Source: Streptosporangium carneum (lineage in GTDB: Bacteria; Actinomycetota; Actinomycetes; Streptosporangiales; Streptosporangiaceae). Taken from it: a stretch of DNA of 64,000 bases. Location: the NCBI RefSeq assembly GCF_027922005.1, contig NZ_BSEV01000004.1, positions 310,001 through 374,000 of the forward strand, given 5' to 3'. Below, piece by piece: positions 8,692 through 17,479 of this stretch (the first letter of the stretch is position 1; every line of letters starts with the position of its first letter). The translations under genes and the position numbers were made by a program. Under the pieces are notes generated by a model that was not told where the DNA came from, did not search any database, and saw only the letters and a list, made by a program, of their open reading frames with translations.

Positions 8692-9989
8692 GGGGTGCGG
8701 GTGAAGACGAAGGTGTTGAGGTCCAGATGGCTGAGCGAGCCGTCGGCCCTGCGCACCAGGCTCAGCCTCTCACCGGCGTAGTAGCCGTCCAGGCCGAGCC
8801 AGGTCCCGTCGCCCTGGGCGACGAACCGCGAGGCCCGGCCCGCTCCGCCGACAGGACCGAGCGCCAGCCCCCGTTCCGGCAGCAGCCGCAGCGCGTACGC
8901 GCTCGGCCCCCAGTACCACGGCCCCGTCAGCTCCAGCAGATCGGCGTCGGCTGTGACGGGCTCCCACTCGGCGGGCAGGCGCGGCTCGTGCTCGTCCAGG
9001 ATGGCCAGCAGCTCGGTCAGGAGCGTACGGCTCACCCCCGAGGTCGAGTTGGCCATGAACAGCACGCCCACCCTGTCGGACGGGTCGGCCCAGACGGTGG
9101 CCAGGAAGCCCGGCATGGAACCGCTGTGACCGGCCAGGCGACGCCCGCCGGCGCGGGCGAGCTGCAGGCCGAGGCCGAATCCGCCGGTCCAGGCGTCACC
9201 GTCGTCGACGGTCGCGGGCTCGCGCATCTCGGCGACCGTGGCCGGGTCCAGGACGCCCGCGGTGTCTCCGGCGACGAACGCCGCCCACCGGGCGAGGTCG
9301 CCGGTGGTCGACCAGAACTGCCCGGCCGGGGCCATCGCCAGCGCGTCGTGCTCGGGCTCGGGCAGCAGCACGTCGGCCCACGGGTGCACGGCGTAGCCGG
9401 TGGCGTGCGGCGCACGCGGGCGGGTCGTGGTCTCGCGCATGCCCAGCGGCTCCAGCACCTCCGCCTGCACGGCCCGCTCCCAGCTCACTCCCCGGTGCCT
9501 GGCGATCAGCTCGCCCAGCAGGGCGAAGCCCAGGTTGGAGTAGTGGAAGCGGCGCCCGGGACGGTGGCGGGAGGTCTCGGGGCCCAGCAGGCCGATGAGC
9601 TGCTCGACCGGCATGCCCGGGGTCCGCTCCCACCACTGCCCCGGCGGCTCGGCGGTCAGCCCGGCCGTGTGCGACAGCAGCTGGGCGACGGTCACCTCGT
9701 TGACCGGCGTGCCGGGGACGTGCTTGCCGATCGGGTCGAGCAGGTCCACCCCGCCCTCGTCGCGCAGGCGCATGACCACGACCGCGACCATGCTCTTGGT
9801 GATCGAGCCGATGCGGTACTGGGTGCTCTCCGTGGGGGCCGCTCCCTCGACCCGGCCCCGCGAGCCGAACCAGGCGATCCGTCCCTCACGCACCACGGCC
9901 GCCGCGAGGGACGGCAACCGCGACTCGGCCTGCTCGACCGCGATCCTGCGCAGCAGTGCGCGAGCCGTGCTCTCCAGAACCGGCGACAT
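8634..9989 (-). CDS. serine hydrolase of the beta-lactamase / class C PBP fold
   Basis: A 451-residue protein with the class C-type triad motifs: SITK (nucleophile Ser and Lys), YSN, and HSG in the position of KTG. A C-terminal beta-rich extension of about 120 residues follows the core. No secretion signal is evident, so a cytoplasmic esterase or D-aminopeptidase-like role is as likely as true beta-lactamase activity. The start is taken at the ATG at 9989 because GGAGG lies about 10 bases upstream; an ATG seven codons earlier has no such site. Confidence 0.85.
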   Translation of the reverse strand: MSPVLESTARALLRRIAVEQAESRLPSLAAAVVREGRIAWFGSRGRVEGAAPTESTQYRIGSITKSMVAVVVMRLRDEGGVDLLDPIGKHVPGTPVNEVTVAQLLSHTAGLTAEPPGQWWERTPGMPVEQLIGLLGPETSRHRPGRRFHYSNLGFALLGELIARHRGVSWERAVQAEVLEPLGMRETTTRPRAPHATGYAVHPWADVLLPEPEHDALAMAPAGQFWSTTGDLARWAAFVAGDTAGVLDPATVAEMREPATVDDGDAWTGGFGLGLQLARAGGRRLAGHSGSMPGFLATVWADPSDRVGVLFMANSTSGVSRTLLTELLAILDEHEPRLPAEWEPVTADADLLELTGPWYWGPSAYALRLLPERGLALGPVGGAGRASRFVAQGDGTWLGLDGYYAGERLSLVRRADGSLSHLDLNTFVFTRTPYDPAAEVPGGVDEGGWRS

Positions 9990-10134
9990 CAGATGATCCC
10001 TCCCCGACACGACATGTGTGCTCAGGCTAGTGCCGCAGAAGCCCTGTCAGCACCCTTGACGCAATCGCGATTCGGCGGTCGGCACGCTCTCATCGGCGAT
10101 CGCCTCGAGCGCCGTCTCAGGAAGGGTTTGTTTT

Positions 10135-10154
10135 TGTACCTACTAGTACGTACA
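10135..10154. promoter_or_regulatory. TetR-type operator overlapping a probable leaderless promoter
   Basis: The 20-base sequence TGTACCTACTAGTACGTACA is palindromic at 18 of 20 positions and lies 8 bases before the TetR start codon. A candidate -35 (TTGTTT, 10128-10133) and -10 (TACATT, 10151-10156) with 17-base spacing place the transcript start at or next to the ATG. There is no ribosome-binding sequence, which fits a leaderless message repressed by its own product. Confidence 0.65.
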
Positions 10155-10162
10155 TTTCTGGC

Positions 10163-10741
10163 ATGAGCACCTCGGAGCGCCTGATCGAGAGCACCCGTGA
10201 GCTGCTGTGGGAACGCGGTTACGTCGGCACCAGCCCCAAGGCGATCCAGCAGCGGGCGGGAGCCGGGCAGGGCAGCATGTATCACCACTTCACCGGCAAA
10301 CCTGATCTGGCTCTCACGGCGATCCGCGTCACGGCCCAGGAGATGCGGGACAGGGCGGAGGAGGAACTCTCCGCGCCCGGCACCGCCTTCGAGCGGGTCT
10401 CGGCCTACCTGCGGCGCGGGCGGGACGTGCTGCGCGGCTGCCCGATCGGACGGCTGACCCAGGACCCCGACGTCGTCGCCGACCCGGCCCTTCGGCGGCC
10501 CGTGGACGAGACGTTCGCCTGGCTGCGCGACCGGCTGGCGGACGTGCTCGCCGAGGGGCGCGACCGCGGTGAGCTGGACGCGGCGCTGGACCCGGTCGCC
10601 ACCGCCTCGGCGGTCGTCGCCGTCCTGCAGGGCGGCTACGTCCTGGCCCGTGCGGCAGGCTCGGCCGAGCCGTTCGAGCAGGCGGTCGACGGTGTGCTCG
10701 GCCTGCTCGCCGCCCGCGTCGTCCCCACTCCCTCGCCCTAG
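10163..10741 (+). CDS. TetR-family repressor
   Basis: A 192-residue TetR/AcrR-type regulator. The helix-turn-helix region is GYVGTSPKAIQQRAGAGQGS followed by MYHHFTGKPDL. The C-terminal ligand domain resembles the YxaF/LmrA group. A near-perfect palindrome lies directly upstream and probably mediates autorepression. The next gene in line, a DUF4865 relic, would have been the natural co-regulated partner and is now internally deleted, so the regulator may have lost its original target. Confidence 0.85.
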   Translation: MSTSERLIESTRELLWERGYVGTSPKAIQQRAGAGQGSMYHHFTGKPDLALTAIRVTAQEMRDRAEEELSAPGTAFERVSAYLRRGRDVLRGCPIGRLTQDPDVVADPALRRPVDETFAWLRDRLADVLAEGRDRGELDAALDPVATASAVVAVLQGGYVLARAAGSAEPFEQAVDGVLGLLAARVVPTPSP

Positions 10742-10814
10742 GCGAGCAGCGCCCCGCCATGTTCCGCCGGAGGGTCGGCGCGCCGGCCAGGGAGGCGTTT
10801 TCCCGGTGTACGCC

Positions 10815-11117
10815 ATGCAGTACGAGATCACTCTGCCCGCCGACTACGACATGGGGATCATCCGGCGGCGGGTGGAGACCCGCGGCCGCGCCCTGGACGC
10901 CCTGGCCGAGCGGGAGACCGGCGAGCTTCGCCGCTTCGCCGAGACGCGGGGCGCGCACAGCGCCGCGCTGCTCCTGGACCCTCGGGGCTGGGAGATGCTG
11001 CGCCTCACCCTGTGGGAGCACGCCGTCCCGGCGACGGAGCCCGCCGGTGACCGCTACGAGATCCTCCACCTGTCCGCGCCGGGCCTGGACGACATCCCGG
11101 CGGGCCGCCTCTGGTGA
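10815..11117 (+). pseudogene. DUF4865 gene with internal deletion
   Basis: The first 22 or so residues (MQYEITLPADYDMGIIRRRV) match the typical N-terminus of DUF4865 proteins, and the last 60 (from LLLDPRGWEMLRLTLW to LHLSAP and PAGRLW) match the typical C-terminus. Family members are about 185-190 residues; this frame encodes 100. The missing part is the middle, and the remaining frame is open, so an in-frame internal deletion is the simplest explanation. A GTG three codons upstream (10806) is an alternative start. It directly follows the TetR gene, the usual neighbour of such proteins. Confidence 0.6.
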
Positions 11118-11253
11118 CCCTCCACCTGCCGAGATCACCACAAGTCATGATATGACTACTTTTAGCAATGAAGCGGGTGGGTGTGCCTCTGACGTGCGGG
11201 GAAACGCCCGTCCGAGACCGCGACCCCGGGACCCGACGGTCAAGGAGGCAGCG

Positions 11254-12201
11254 ATGGAGTGGTTCCCCGCCATGCCGCTCGAGGGCTGGATCGCCACGAA
11301 GGAGACGGTGCACCGGTTCACACAGATCGTCGGCAAGGTGCGGCTCGCCACCAGCACCCGCCGCAACCACTGGTGGAACGTCCCCTTCCATCTGACGGGC
11401 CGGGGCATCACCACGAGGCCTTCCGGCGGCTTCGGCGGCACGCCGATCTTCACCGTCGACTTCGACTTCGTCGGCCACCGTCTGGTCGTTGACAGGCTGG
11501 ACGGACGCAGGGCGGCCTTCAGCCTCATCGGCCAGTCGGTCGCCTCCTTCTACGGGGCCCTGTTCGAGGCGCTGGAGGACCTGGGCATCGCGGTGGAGAT
11601 CGAAGCCGAGCCGTTCGGGCTCGCCGACGACACGCCGTTCGCCCAGGACACGGGACACGCCGACTACGATCCGGTGCTGGCCAACCGATACTGGCGGGTC
11701 CTGTCCCAGGTCAACCTGGTCCTGGAGCGCTTCGCCGCGGGCTTCTGCGGCAAGGTCAGCCCCGTGCACCACTTCTGGCACACCTTCGACATCGCCGTGA
11801 CCCGCTTCTCCGGGCGTACGGCGGGCCCGCAACCCCAGGCCGACCCGGTCACCAGGGAGGCCTACTCCCGCGAGGTGATCAGCAGCGGGTTCTGGTTCGG
11901 CGACGACACGATGCCCTGGCCCGCCTTCTACTCCTACACCGCCCCCGAACCCGCGGGCCTGGCCGACGAGCCGCTACGTCCGGAGGAGGCGGCCTGGCTG
12001 CCGCAGCGGGGCAGCCACCTGGCCGTCCTGCGCTATGACGACGCGCGCGCCCACGACGACCCCGTCGCCACCGTGCTGGACTTCCTCGACAGCGCCTACC
12101 GGGCGGGCGCCAGGCGGGCAGGATGGGAGGCGGTGCTGCTGGCCAGCCCCCCGGGGGTCACCGACCAGGTGCTTGCGCCGCCCGCGCGCGAGGCCACCTG
12201 A
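11254..12201 (+). CDS. DUF5996 family protein
   Basis: A 315-residue soluble protein of the DUF5996 family, recognised from its opening (WFPAMPLEGWIATKETVHRF), the central TGRGITTRPSG segment and the HHFWHTFDIAVTRFSGR stretch. The function is unknown. The start is the ATG at 11254, with AAGGAGG 6-12 bases upstream. The 3' end overlaps the convergent EamA fragment by 44 bases. A longer frame upstream is only the shadow of the TetR/DUF4865 region. Confidence 0.82.
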   Translation: MEWFPAMPLEGWIATKETVHRFTQIVGKVRLATSTRRNHWWNVPFHLTGRGITTRPSGGFGGTPIFTVDFDFVGHRLVVDRLDGRRAAFSLIGQSVASFYGALFEALEDLGIAVEIEAEPFGLADDTPFAQDTGHADYDPVLANRYWRVLSQVNLVLERFAAGFCGKVSPVHHFWHTFDIAVTRFSGRTAGPQPQADPVTREAYSREVISSGFWFGDDTMPWPAFYSYTAPEPAGLADEPLRPEEAAWLPQRGSHLAVLRYDDARAHDDPVATVLDFLDSAYRAGARRAGWEAVLLASPPGVTDQVLAPPAREAT

Positions 12202-12490
12202 GGCGGCCCTCCGCGTACGCCACGCCGGCGAGCACCACCAGGCCTCCGGCCAGCAGGTTCCAGGTGACCGGCTCGCCCAGCACCACCACGCCGACCAGCA
12301 CCGCCGCGACCGGGACCACATAGTTGACCGCGGACGCGGTGGTCGCTCCGACGTCGCCGATGAGCCGGAAGTACAGCACGTAGGCCAGACCGGTGCCGAG
12401 CAGGCCCAGGATCGCCACGCTCGCGGCCACCCGCCCGGTGAGGTGCGGGGTCTGCCAGGCCAGGAAGGGGGTCACCAGCGCCTGGTCCGC
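12158..12490 (-). pseudogene. EamA (DMT) transporter, C-terminal fragment
   Basis: The frame reads FLAWQTPHLTGRVAASVAIL, then GLLGTGLAYVLYFRLIGDVG and NYVVPVAAVLVGVVVLGEPV, the typical last half-repeat of an EamA/RhaT-type drug-metabolite exporter. Upstream of about 12490 the similarity stops abruptly and no N-terminal repeat or start is found. Roughly 100 of the usual 290-300 residues remain. It is therefore a truncated, presumably dead gene. Confidence 0.72.
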
Positions 12491-12558
12491 CCTTACCCCG
12501 CGACCGTAGGAGCCGGCAGTTCCAGGTGGCTCCCGTGACGCCCGTGCGGTCGCGGTGA

Positions 12559-13881
12559 TCAGGTGGCCTCGCCGCGGGCGATGTAGAGGTTCATGTCGGT
12601 GAAGTCGACCGTGATGTTGTAGGGCTTCCAGAAGCAGTGGGAAAACCAGCCCATCGTGTCGAACCCTGTCCCATAGGGCCAGGGCACGTTGACCGGCTGG
12701 TTTGGGTTCGTGTAGCAGTAGACGTCCTTGGCGGCGGCGTTGCCGAGGCGGATCTCCTTCGGGTAGCAGGGGTAGACGACGGCCGGGTGGCTTTGGGCGA
12801 AAGTCCCGATCTGGCGGTCGTAGTCGGTGCGGATCCTCAACTGCTTGGCCGTATCCCCGCGCACGCCCGCGGCGATCTCGCTGACTCCGCCGAAGTTCAC
12901 CCCCACCACCCCTGTGCGGGAGCCGGCGACACCGGCGAAGCTGCCCGTGCTGTGCAGGTAGTGCTCACGGGCCAGCCACAGCGGCAGGGGCTCGGCGCCC
13001 GCCCGTGTGGCGGCGGCACGTGCCTTCCTGGCCGTCTCGGGGGTCCGGCGGCGCAGGATCAGCTGCCGGCCCGCGTAGTCGAAGGTGGTCAGCAAGTGGT
13101 AGAAGACCCACGTGCCGATCAGGCCGTCGCTGTCGGTGTCGATGTCTTCGCCCGACTCCGTCGACGACCAGCTCACCGGAATGTTGCGCAGCTCGATGCC
13201 GCCCAGCTTGAAGGAGTCCAGTATTCCCCAGTACGCCCATATGACGCCGTTCCCGTACTCGGTCTTCTGACTGGCGACGGGGCTCAGCCCGGCCTCCTTG
13301 GCCACCGACGCGCGCATGCTCAGATTCGGGGCGCCGGTGTAGAACATGAAGCGCTTCGGCGGTCCGCCGTTGACCGAGGCCTCGACCAGCGGAATCGGGT
13401 CCATCTGCTGGAATGGCAGCCGCGCGATGTCGCCGTGGACCTGATACGCCTCGCCGTGGACTGCCGCGAACCACTTGGCGTAGCTGTCCTCGCCGGCCGC
13501 TTTCCAGTGGGGTTCGGACAGGCCGAATTTGTCCTGCCGGATGTAGCAGTCGGCCAGGAAGTAGTTGGCTTCCTTGTCGTCGGGCGCCAGGGCGAGGGCC
13601 ATCCTGAGGTATTTCTCGGCGTCGGCGAACCGGTTGGCCAGCAGCGCCACATAGCCGCGCTGGCGGGCCGCGTGCAGGTTCTTAGGGTCCTTTTTCAGGA
13701 TCTCCTCGTACGCGCGGCCGGCCTCCCCGAACTTACCGGCCTTGAACAGCGCGTCCGCGTCACCGCTGCCGGCCAGCGCGGTGGCCGCGCCGCCCAGCAG
13801 CGGCGCGGCCGCGGCGGCACCGGTCAGCACGGCGGCGCCCCGCAGCAGCGAACGCCGGCCCCATTGCCTGTCATCAGCCAC
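12559..13881 (-). CDS. Tat-exported TPR protein with degenerate retropepsin-like domain
   Basis: A 440-residue exported protein. The N-terminus has a twin-arginine signal (GRRSLLRGAAVL) and an Ala-rich hydrophobic stretch ending near residue 38. About three TPR repeats follow (residues 40-145). The C-terminal part starts with PLVEASVNGGPPKRFMFYTGAPN, which aligns with the retropepsin-like flap and active-site segment, where DTGA is expected; the catalytic Asp is Tyr here (YTGA). The fold may be kept without peptidase activity. The GTG at 13881 is used as start because AAGGAGAAGG lies just before it. No partner gene is obvious. Confidence 0.72.
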   Translation of the reverse strand: MADDRQWGRRSLLRGAAVLTGAAAAAPLLGGAATALAGSGDADALFKAGKFGEAGRAYEEILKKDPKNLHAARQRGYVALLANRFADAEKYLRMALALAPDDKEANYFLADCYIRQDKFGLSEPHWKAAGEDSYAKWFAAVHGEAYQVHGDIARLPFQQMDPIPLVEASVNGGPPKRFMFYTGAPNLSMRASVAKEAGLSPVASQKTEYGNGVIWAYWGILDSFKLGGIELRNIPVSWSSTESGEDIDTDSDGLIGTWVFYHLLTTFDYAGRQLILRRRTPETARKARAAATRAGAEPLPLWLAREHYLHSTGSFAGVAGSRTGVVGVNFGGVSEIAAGVRGDTAKQLRIRTDYDRQIGTFAQSHPAVVYPCYPKEIRLGNAAAKDVYCYTNPNQPVNVPWPYGTGFDTMGWFSHCFWKPYNITVDFTDMNLYIARGEAT

Positions 13882-14310
13882 GCCTTCTCCTTTTCGTGAT
13901 CACCTTCGCCGTGACTTTCCGTCCGACGGGCGGGCACAACACCTCCGGCCGGGTCGTCTCGCCCCGTTCGATGAGGACGACGCCGTGGTGCCGGGGCCAC
14001 CCGGGCCGTACAGCGTCGTCCCGATGCGGGTGGCCGAATCGCTTCGCAGCGCGCTCCGTAACTCGCCCGCCGGCCGACTCCGTCCACTGTCGGCCAGCCG
14101 TATCCCCGCCTCGTCCGCGCCGTGTCACGGTCGTGTCACGGCCGCAACCGACGATGGCAGTCGTCGACAAACCGAGACATGCGGCAGACGACGCGCGCGT
14201 TCGGCACCGATCGTGGTTCGTGATGGGGGCGGACCAAGTAAGCCGGGAAGGGGTCGATCCCGGCTCAGAGGGCCTGATGAGGCATCGGCAGCTCTGTCGG
14301 AGGGTCCGCC

Positions 14311-14673
14311 CGGTCCGGTTGGCCAGAGGTCCTCGACGTAGGCGGCGGCGACGTCGCCGGGCGGGTTGGCGCACAGCTTCAGGTACCGGTCGTTGGCGTG
14401 ACCGAGGCGGTGTTCCAACTCGGCGCGGGTGTGGCCGGAGGCCTCCGACAGCTGACAGGCGAAGGTAGGGCGCAGGTCGTGCGGGCGCATCGTGCCGAGC
14501 TTGCGGTCGGCGTCGGTGGTCTGCAGGTCGCGGATCCGGCCGACGTCGCCGACGGTGGTGTTGATGGAGCGGGCGACAGCCGCCTGTCCGGGGCGGCGCG
14601 CCGCGATCGAGGCCGCCGACAGAAACAGTGTCTGCGAGACCGGGCCGGTGTCGCTGGGGCGTTCGGCCTCCAG
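14311..14673 (-). pseudogene. tyrosine recombinase (integrase) C-terminal relic
   Basis: The frame carries TLFLSAASIAARRPG, MRPHDLRPTFACQLSEASGH and AELEHRLGHANDRYLKL, recognisable as the catalytic end of a phage-type integrase. The expected HDLRHTF is HDLRPTF, and the tyrosine region reads LCANPP where related fragments have a Tyr before the NPP. An in-frame TAG at 14674-14676 closes the 5' side. It is a dead fragment. A second relic of the same gene lies at 51070-51252 on the other strand. Confidence 0.68.
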
Positions 14674-14724
14674 CTAGTCGGCCGGCGCGGCGCGGGCGTC
14701 TCGGTCAGCTGACGTCGCCGCTCA

Positions 14725-15678
14725 TCATGGGCGACCTGTTTGGGCCTGCCGGTTTCCCCGGCTGCGGCCTGTGCTGTGCTCCGGTGTTGCGATCTCGGCC
14801 TGGGCTCGGCCGGGGAAGGTGAGGATCCGCTCGATGACCAGGTCCGGAGCTTCGACGGGCAGCGCGTGTCCGGTGCCGGGCACGATCTCCACGCGCCAGG
14901 ACGGGGCGGTCTCGGCCAGCCGTGCGGCCACCGCCTGCGCGTCGTGCAGCGCGCTGCGGGCGCCCAGCAGCACCTGTACGGGTACGGTCAGCTCGCGAAT
15001 CTGCTCGTCGGTGTAGGCGGGCGGGATGGGCAGCCGCCGGCGGAAGGACCGGCCGGCCGCCATCAGCGTCATCAGCGCGTCCTCGCGCAGTGTGCCGTTG
15101 CCGACGGCGCCGGCGACACGGCGTCGCAGCGCCCGTGGGAGCACGGCTGCCATACCGCCGACGATGAGCCACCGGTAGAACCGTCCGGTCAACGGCGCGA
15201 AGCCGACCGGGTCCACCAGCGTCAGCGCCGCGACCCGGCCGCCCCCGCCGAGCTGCTGTTGCACCGCGGTCCAGCCGCCGTAGGAGGAACCCACCAGATG
15301 GGCGCGTTCGGCGCCGAGCGCGGCCAGGACGTCGGTGAGCCAGCCGCCGATCTCGGCGCCGGTCGTGAGCGGCCGCGTCTGAACCGAGCGGCCGGGCTCG
15401 CCGAGCGGGTCGACGGCGTAGACCGGGCGTGTGCGCGTCAGCGGTTCGATGTAGCGGTACCAGGCCAGTGCGTTCCCGCCGGCGCCGGACAGCAGGACCA
15501 CCGGATCCCCCTCGGCGGGCCCGGCCCGGTGGACCCGCACGGTGCCGGCGCGGGTGTCGACGTCGACGGCGTCCACCGGCGCCGGCCACAGCTCGCCGAG
15601 CACTCGGTCGTAGACGGCGAAGTACTTGTCACGGGCGGAGTCGCCGGTGAAGGCCGACGGCCGGTCGGGTGTGCGCAT
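14725..15678 (-). CDS. alpha/beta hydrolase
   Basis: A 317-residue alpha/beta-hydrolase-fold enzyme. The oxyanion loop is LLSGAGGNALAWY, the nucleophile elbow GSSYGG, and the catalytic His is in GTGHALPVEAPD. The start is the ATG at 15678 (MRTPDRPSAF); the frame extends further to 15744 but that part covers a palindromic operator. The closest functional type cannot be named. A perfect 6-4-6 palindrome 24 bases upstream suggests control by a regulator encoded elsewhere. Confidence 0.82.
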   Translation of the reverse strand: MRTPDRPSAFTGDSARDKYFAVYDRVLGELWPAPVDAVDVDTRAGTVRVHRAGPAEGDPVVLLSGAGGNALAWYRYIEPLTRTRPVYAVDPLGEPGRSVQTRPLTTGAEIGGWLTDVLAALGAERAHLVGSSYGGWTAVQQQLGGGGRVAALTLVDPVGFAPLTGRFYRWLIVGGMAAVLPRALRRRVAGAVGNGTLREDALMTLMAAGRSFRRRLPIPPAYTDEQIRELTVPVQVLLGARSALHDAQAVAARLAETAPSWRVEIVPGTGHALPVEAPDLVIERILTFPGRAQAEIATPEHSTGRSRGNRQAQTGRP

Positions 15679-15701
15679 GGTGACGTCATCCCCCTCTGAA
15701 T

Positions 15702-15717
15702 GGATACAGTCGTATCC
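15702..15717. promoter_or_regulatory. palindromic operator candidate
   Basis: GGATACAGTCGTATCC is a perfect 6-base inverted repeat with a 4-base spacer, placed 24 bases before the start of the alpha/beta hydrolase. Its size and symmetry fit a dimeric repressor site. The cognate regulator is not adjacent. Confidence 0.5.
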
Positions 15718-15744
15718 TAACAGTTGGGATCCTCTTCGGGGCAA

Positions 15745-16094
15745 TCGCGAAGATCCAGCGAACCTCTCCCCGGCCTACGGCGATGCGGAGGGCCGTCCTC
15801 GGCGCGGCGGCGTACGAACACCGTCGGCGGCTCGCCGCGTCGCGCGTCTGGCGGGAGCCGGTGCTGTCGGAGCTGGGCCTGCCGGTCCGCGAAGCCGATG
15901 CAGGAGCTCCGGCTGCGCCCGACCGCACGGTCCCAGCTCCGGTAAATACGTTGCGAGGCCCGGAACGGGCAGGGCATGCTGGGGCGATCGAGCGGCGGAG
16001 AGCGCTGCCTGGACCAAGGAGGGCTGACGGATGGCCATCACTGCACTGCGGCACGTCCGCATCAGTCCCACCTCTTTGTTCAGGAGCACACCCG
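15745..16094. other. intergenic stretch without a recognised gene
   Basis: An open frame runs from the ATG at 15783 into the kinase gene, but its protein (MRRAVLGAAAYEHRRRLAAS and on) is not recognised and lacks a ribosome site, so no gene is called. The 3' end holds the ribosome-binding region of the kinase gene (AGGAG at 16082-16086). A segment near 15738-15760 (GGGGCAATCGCGAAGATCCA) resembles one near 44687-44706, which suggests shared relic DNA. Confidence 0.4.
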
Positions 16095-17015
16095 TTGTCT
16101 TCCGAGTACGAACTCTCTGACACCTACTCCGACCTCGACGCCCGCCGGTCCGAATTCACCGGTGATGAGTCCCAACCAGATCCGGCCGCGGCCTTCGCCT
16201 TCGAGTTCCATTCGGTCGACGAGGAGCTGGGCCCGGATCAGCGGTGGTCCACCTGGCTGGAAGTCGAGCGCGGTTCTCGCGGCCCGGAACCACGCCCCTC
16301 GTGGGTTGTGACGGAACAGGCTGCGATCGACACCGAGCTCGGTGTCCTCAAAACCGGCAAGGAAGCCGACGTCTTCCTGCTCGAACGGGCCGTCGAAGCC
16401 ATCGGCGACAACCCGGCGAAGTCCTCGCTGCTGGCCGCGAAACGGTACCGCACCGAGGAGCACCGGTCCTTCCACCGCAGTACGTCGTACGTCGAAGGCC
16501 GCCGTACCCGCAACAGCCGCGACAGCCGGGCGATGGCGAAGAAGACCTCGCACGGCCGCAGTGTCGCGGCCGACCAGTGGGCATACGCCGAATGGGACGC
16601 CCTCAACCGGTTGTGGAAGGCCGGCGTCCCGGTGCCGTATCCCGTGCAGGTGGACGGCACCGAGCTGCTGATGGAGTTCATCGACGACGGCGAGGGCGGT
16701 GCCGCGCCCCGGCTCGCCCAGGTCCGGCCGTCGAAGGAGCTGCTCGGTGTGTACTTCGAGCAGCTCCGCGACGGCATGCGCGAACTGGCCCGCGCGGGGC
16801 TCGCGCACGGCGACCTTTCGCCGTACAACGTCCTCGCGCAGGCCGAGCGGATCGTGATGATCGACCTGCCCCAGGTCGTCGACATCGTCGGCAACCCGAA
16901 GGGCATGGACTTCATGATGCGCGACTGCCACAACATGGCCACATGGTTCACGAACCGCGGGCTCGAGATCGACGAACAAGAGCTGTTCGCCGACCTGCTC
17001 ACGATGGTGTTCTGA
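16095..17015 (+). CDS. RIO1-family protein kinase/ATPase
   Basis: A 306-residue RIO-type kinase, probably cytoplasmic. The nucleotide loop is LKTGKEADVFLLER, the ATP-binding Lys is in LLAAKRYR, the catalytic loop is HGDLSPYNVL and the metal-binding segment is MIDLPQVVD. All key RIO residues are present, so an active enzyme is expected. Bacterial relatives exist in actinobacteria, but their substrates are not known to me. The start is the TTG at 16095 (LSSEYELSDTYSDLD), 8 bases after AGGAG. It is followed by a strong hairpin at 17313-17338. Confidence 0.85.
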   Translation: MSSEYELSDTYSDLDARRSEFTGDESQPDPAAAFAFEFHSVDEELGPDQRWSTWLEVERGSRGPEPRPSWVVTEQAAIDTELGVLKTGKEADVFLLERAVEAIGDNPAKSSLLAAKRYRTEEHRSFHRSTSYVEGRRTRNSRDSRAMAKKTSHGRSVAADQWAYAEWDALNRLWKAGVPVPYPVQVDGTELLMEFIDDGEGGAAPRLAQVRPSKELLGVYFEQLRDGMRELARAGLAHGDLSPYNVLAQAERIVMIDLPQVVDIVGNPKGMDFMMRDCHNMATWFTNRGLEIDEQELFADLLTMVF

Positions 17016-17479
17016 TCGCCTTCTGCCGACAACACACTCGGACACCGACAGGTCTGTCCGGAACCTGCAGCGGCGCGGCGAAGCGGGTGACGACCAGTGG
17101 CTGACCGAGACCGTGGGCGAGAGGCCGGTGGCACCGTTCAGCCTGTACCTGGACCGCAGCGCCTGGATCACCCTGTTCCCGGTGAACTGATCAGTTTCGG
17201 GTCCGACACCACGGCCGTAACCGGCGCGGGCGGCTTCTCACTCGTCCGAAGGTCGCCGGTCTTGAACGCCTGCCACTCCGGCCAGGCTCCGGACGCGCCG
17301 GGCACCGTGGTGCCGGAAGCCCCTCACCGGGCTTCCGGGAAGCCTCCGTTCTCGGAAGTGGATACGGCTGGAGCTGCCGAGAACATGTACGACGCAGGAG
17401 GGAAATCCCAGCTCGACACTTCCGGGAACAGAGCCGCACCGCTACTTGGCGGCTGGGAAACGTTTTGGGAAGGGGAGGC
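17016..17479 (+). other. intergenic stretch with an unassigned protein-like fragment
   Basis: Downstream of the kinase, the frame ending at the TGA at 17188-17190 reads like a genuine C-terminus (QWLTETVGERPVAPFSLYLD, then RSAWITLFPVN), but no start or full domain is found, so it may be the tail of a lost gene. The rest holds a hairpin (17313-17338) and nothing else recognisable. Confidence 0.35.
17313..17338. terminator. bidirectional hairpin terminator candidate
   Basis: CCGGAAGCCC and GGGCTTCCGG form a perfect 10-base stem with a 6-base loop (CTCACC). It lies between the convergent RIO kinase and membrane-protein genes. No U-run is visible, which is common for actinobacterial terminators. 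Confidence 0.6.

Noticed and set aside
7800..10166. 788-codon plus-strand open frame across the LysR and serine hydrolase genes
   Set aside because: It is the out-of-frame shadow of LysR and of the antisense hydrolase, rich in Arg/Gly/Pro, with no domain.
12490..12558. Possible 5' continuation of the EamA gene
   Set aside because: The frame shows no transporter-like residues upstream of about 12490; treated as truncated.
14125..14180. Tandem GTGTCACGGTC repeat as a regulatory array
   Set aside because: Only two short copies in decayed DNA, with no gene start in a suitable position.
14210..14280. tRNA-like T-arm text (GGGGTCGATCCCGGC)
   Set aside because: No acceptor stem, anticodon arm or D-arm can be folded around it.
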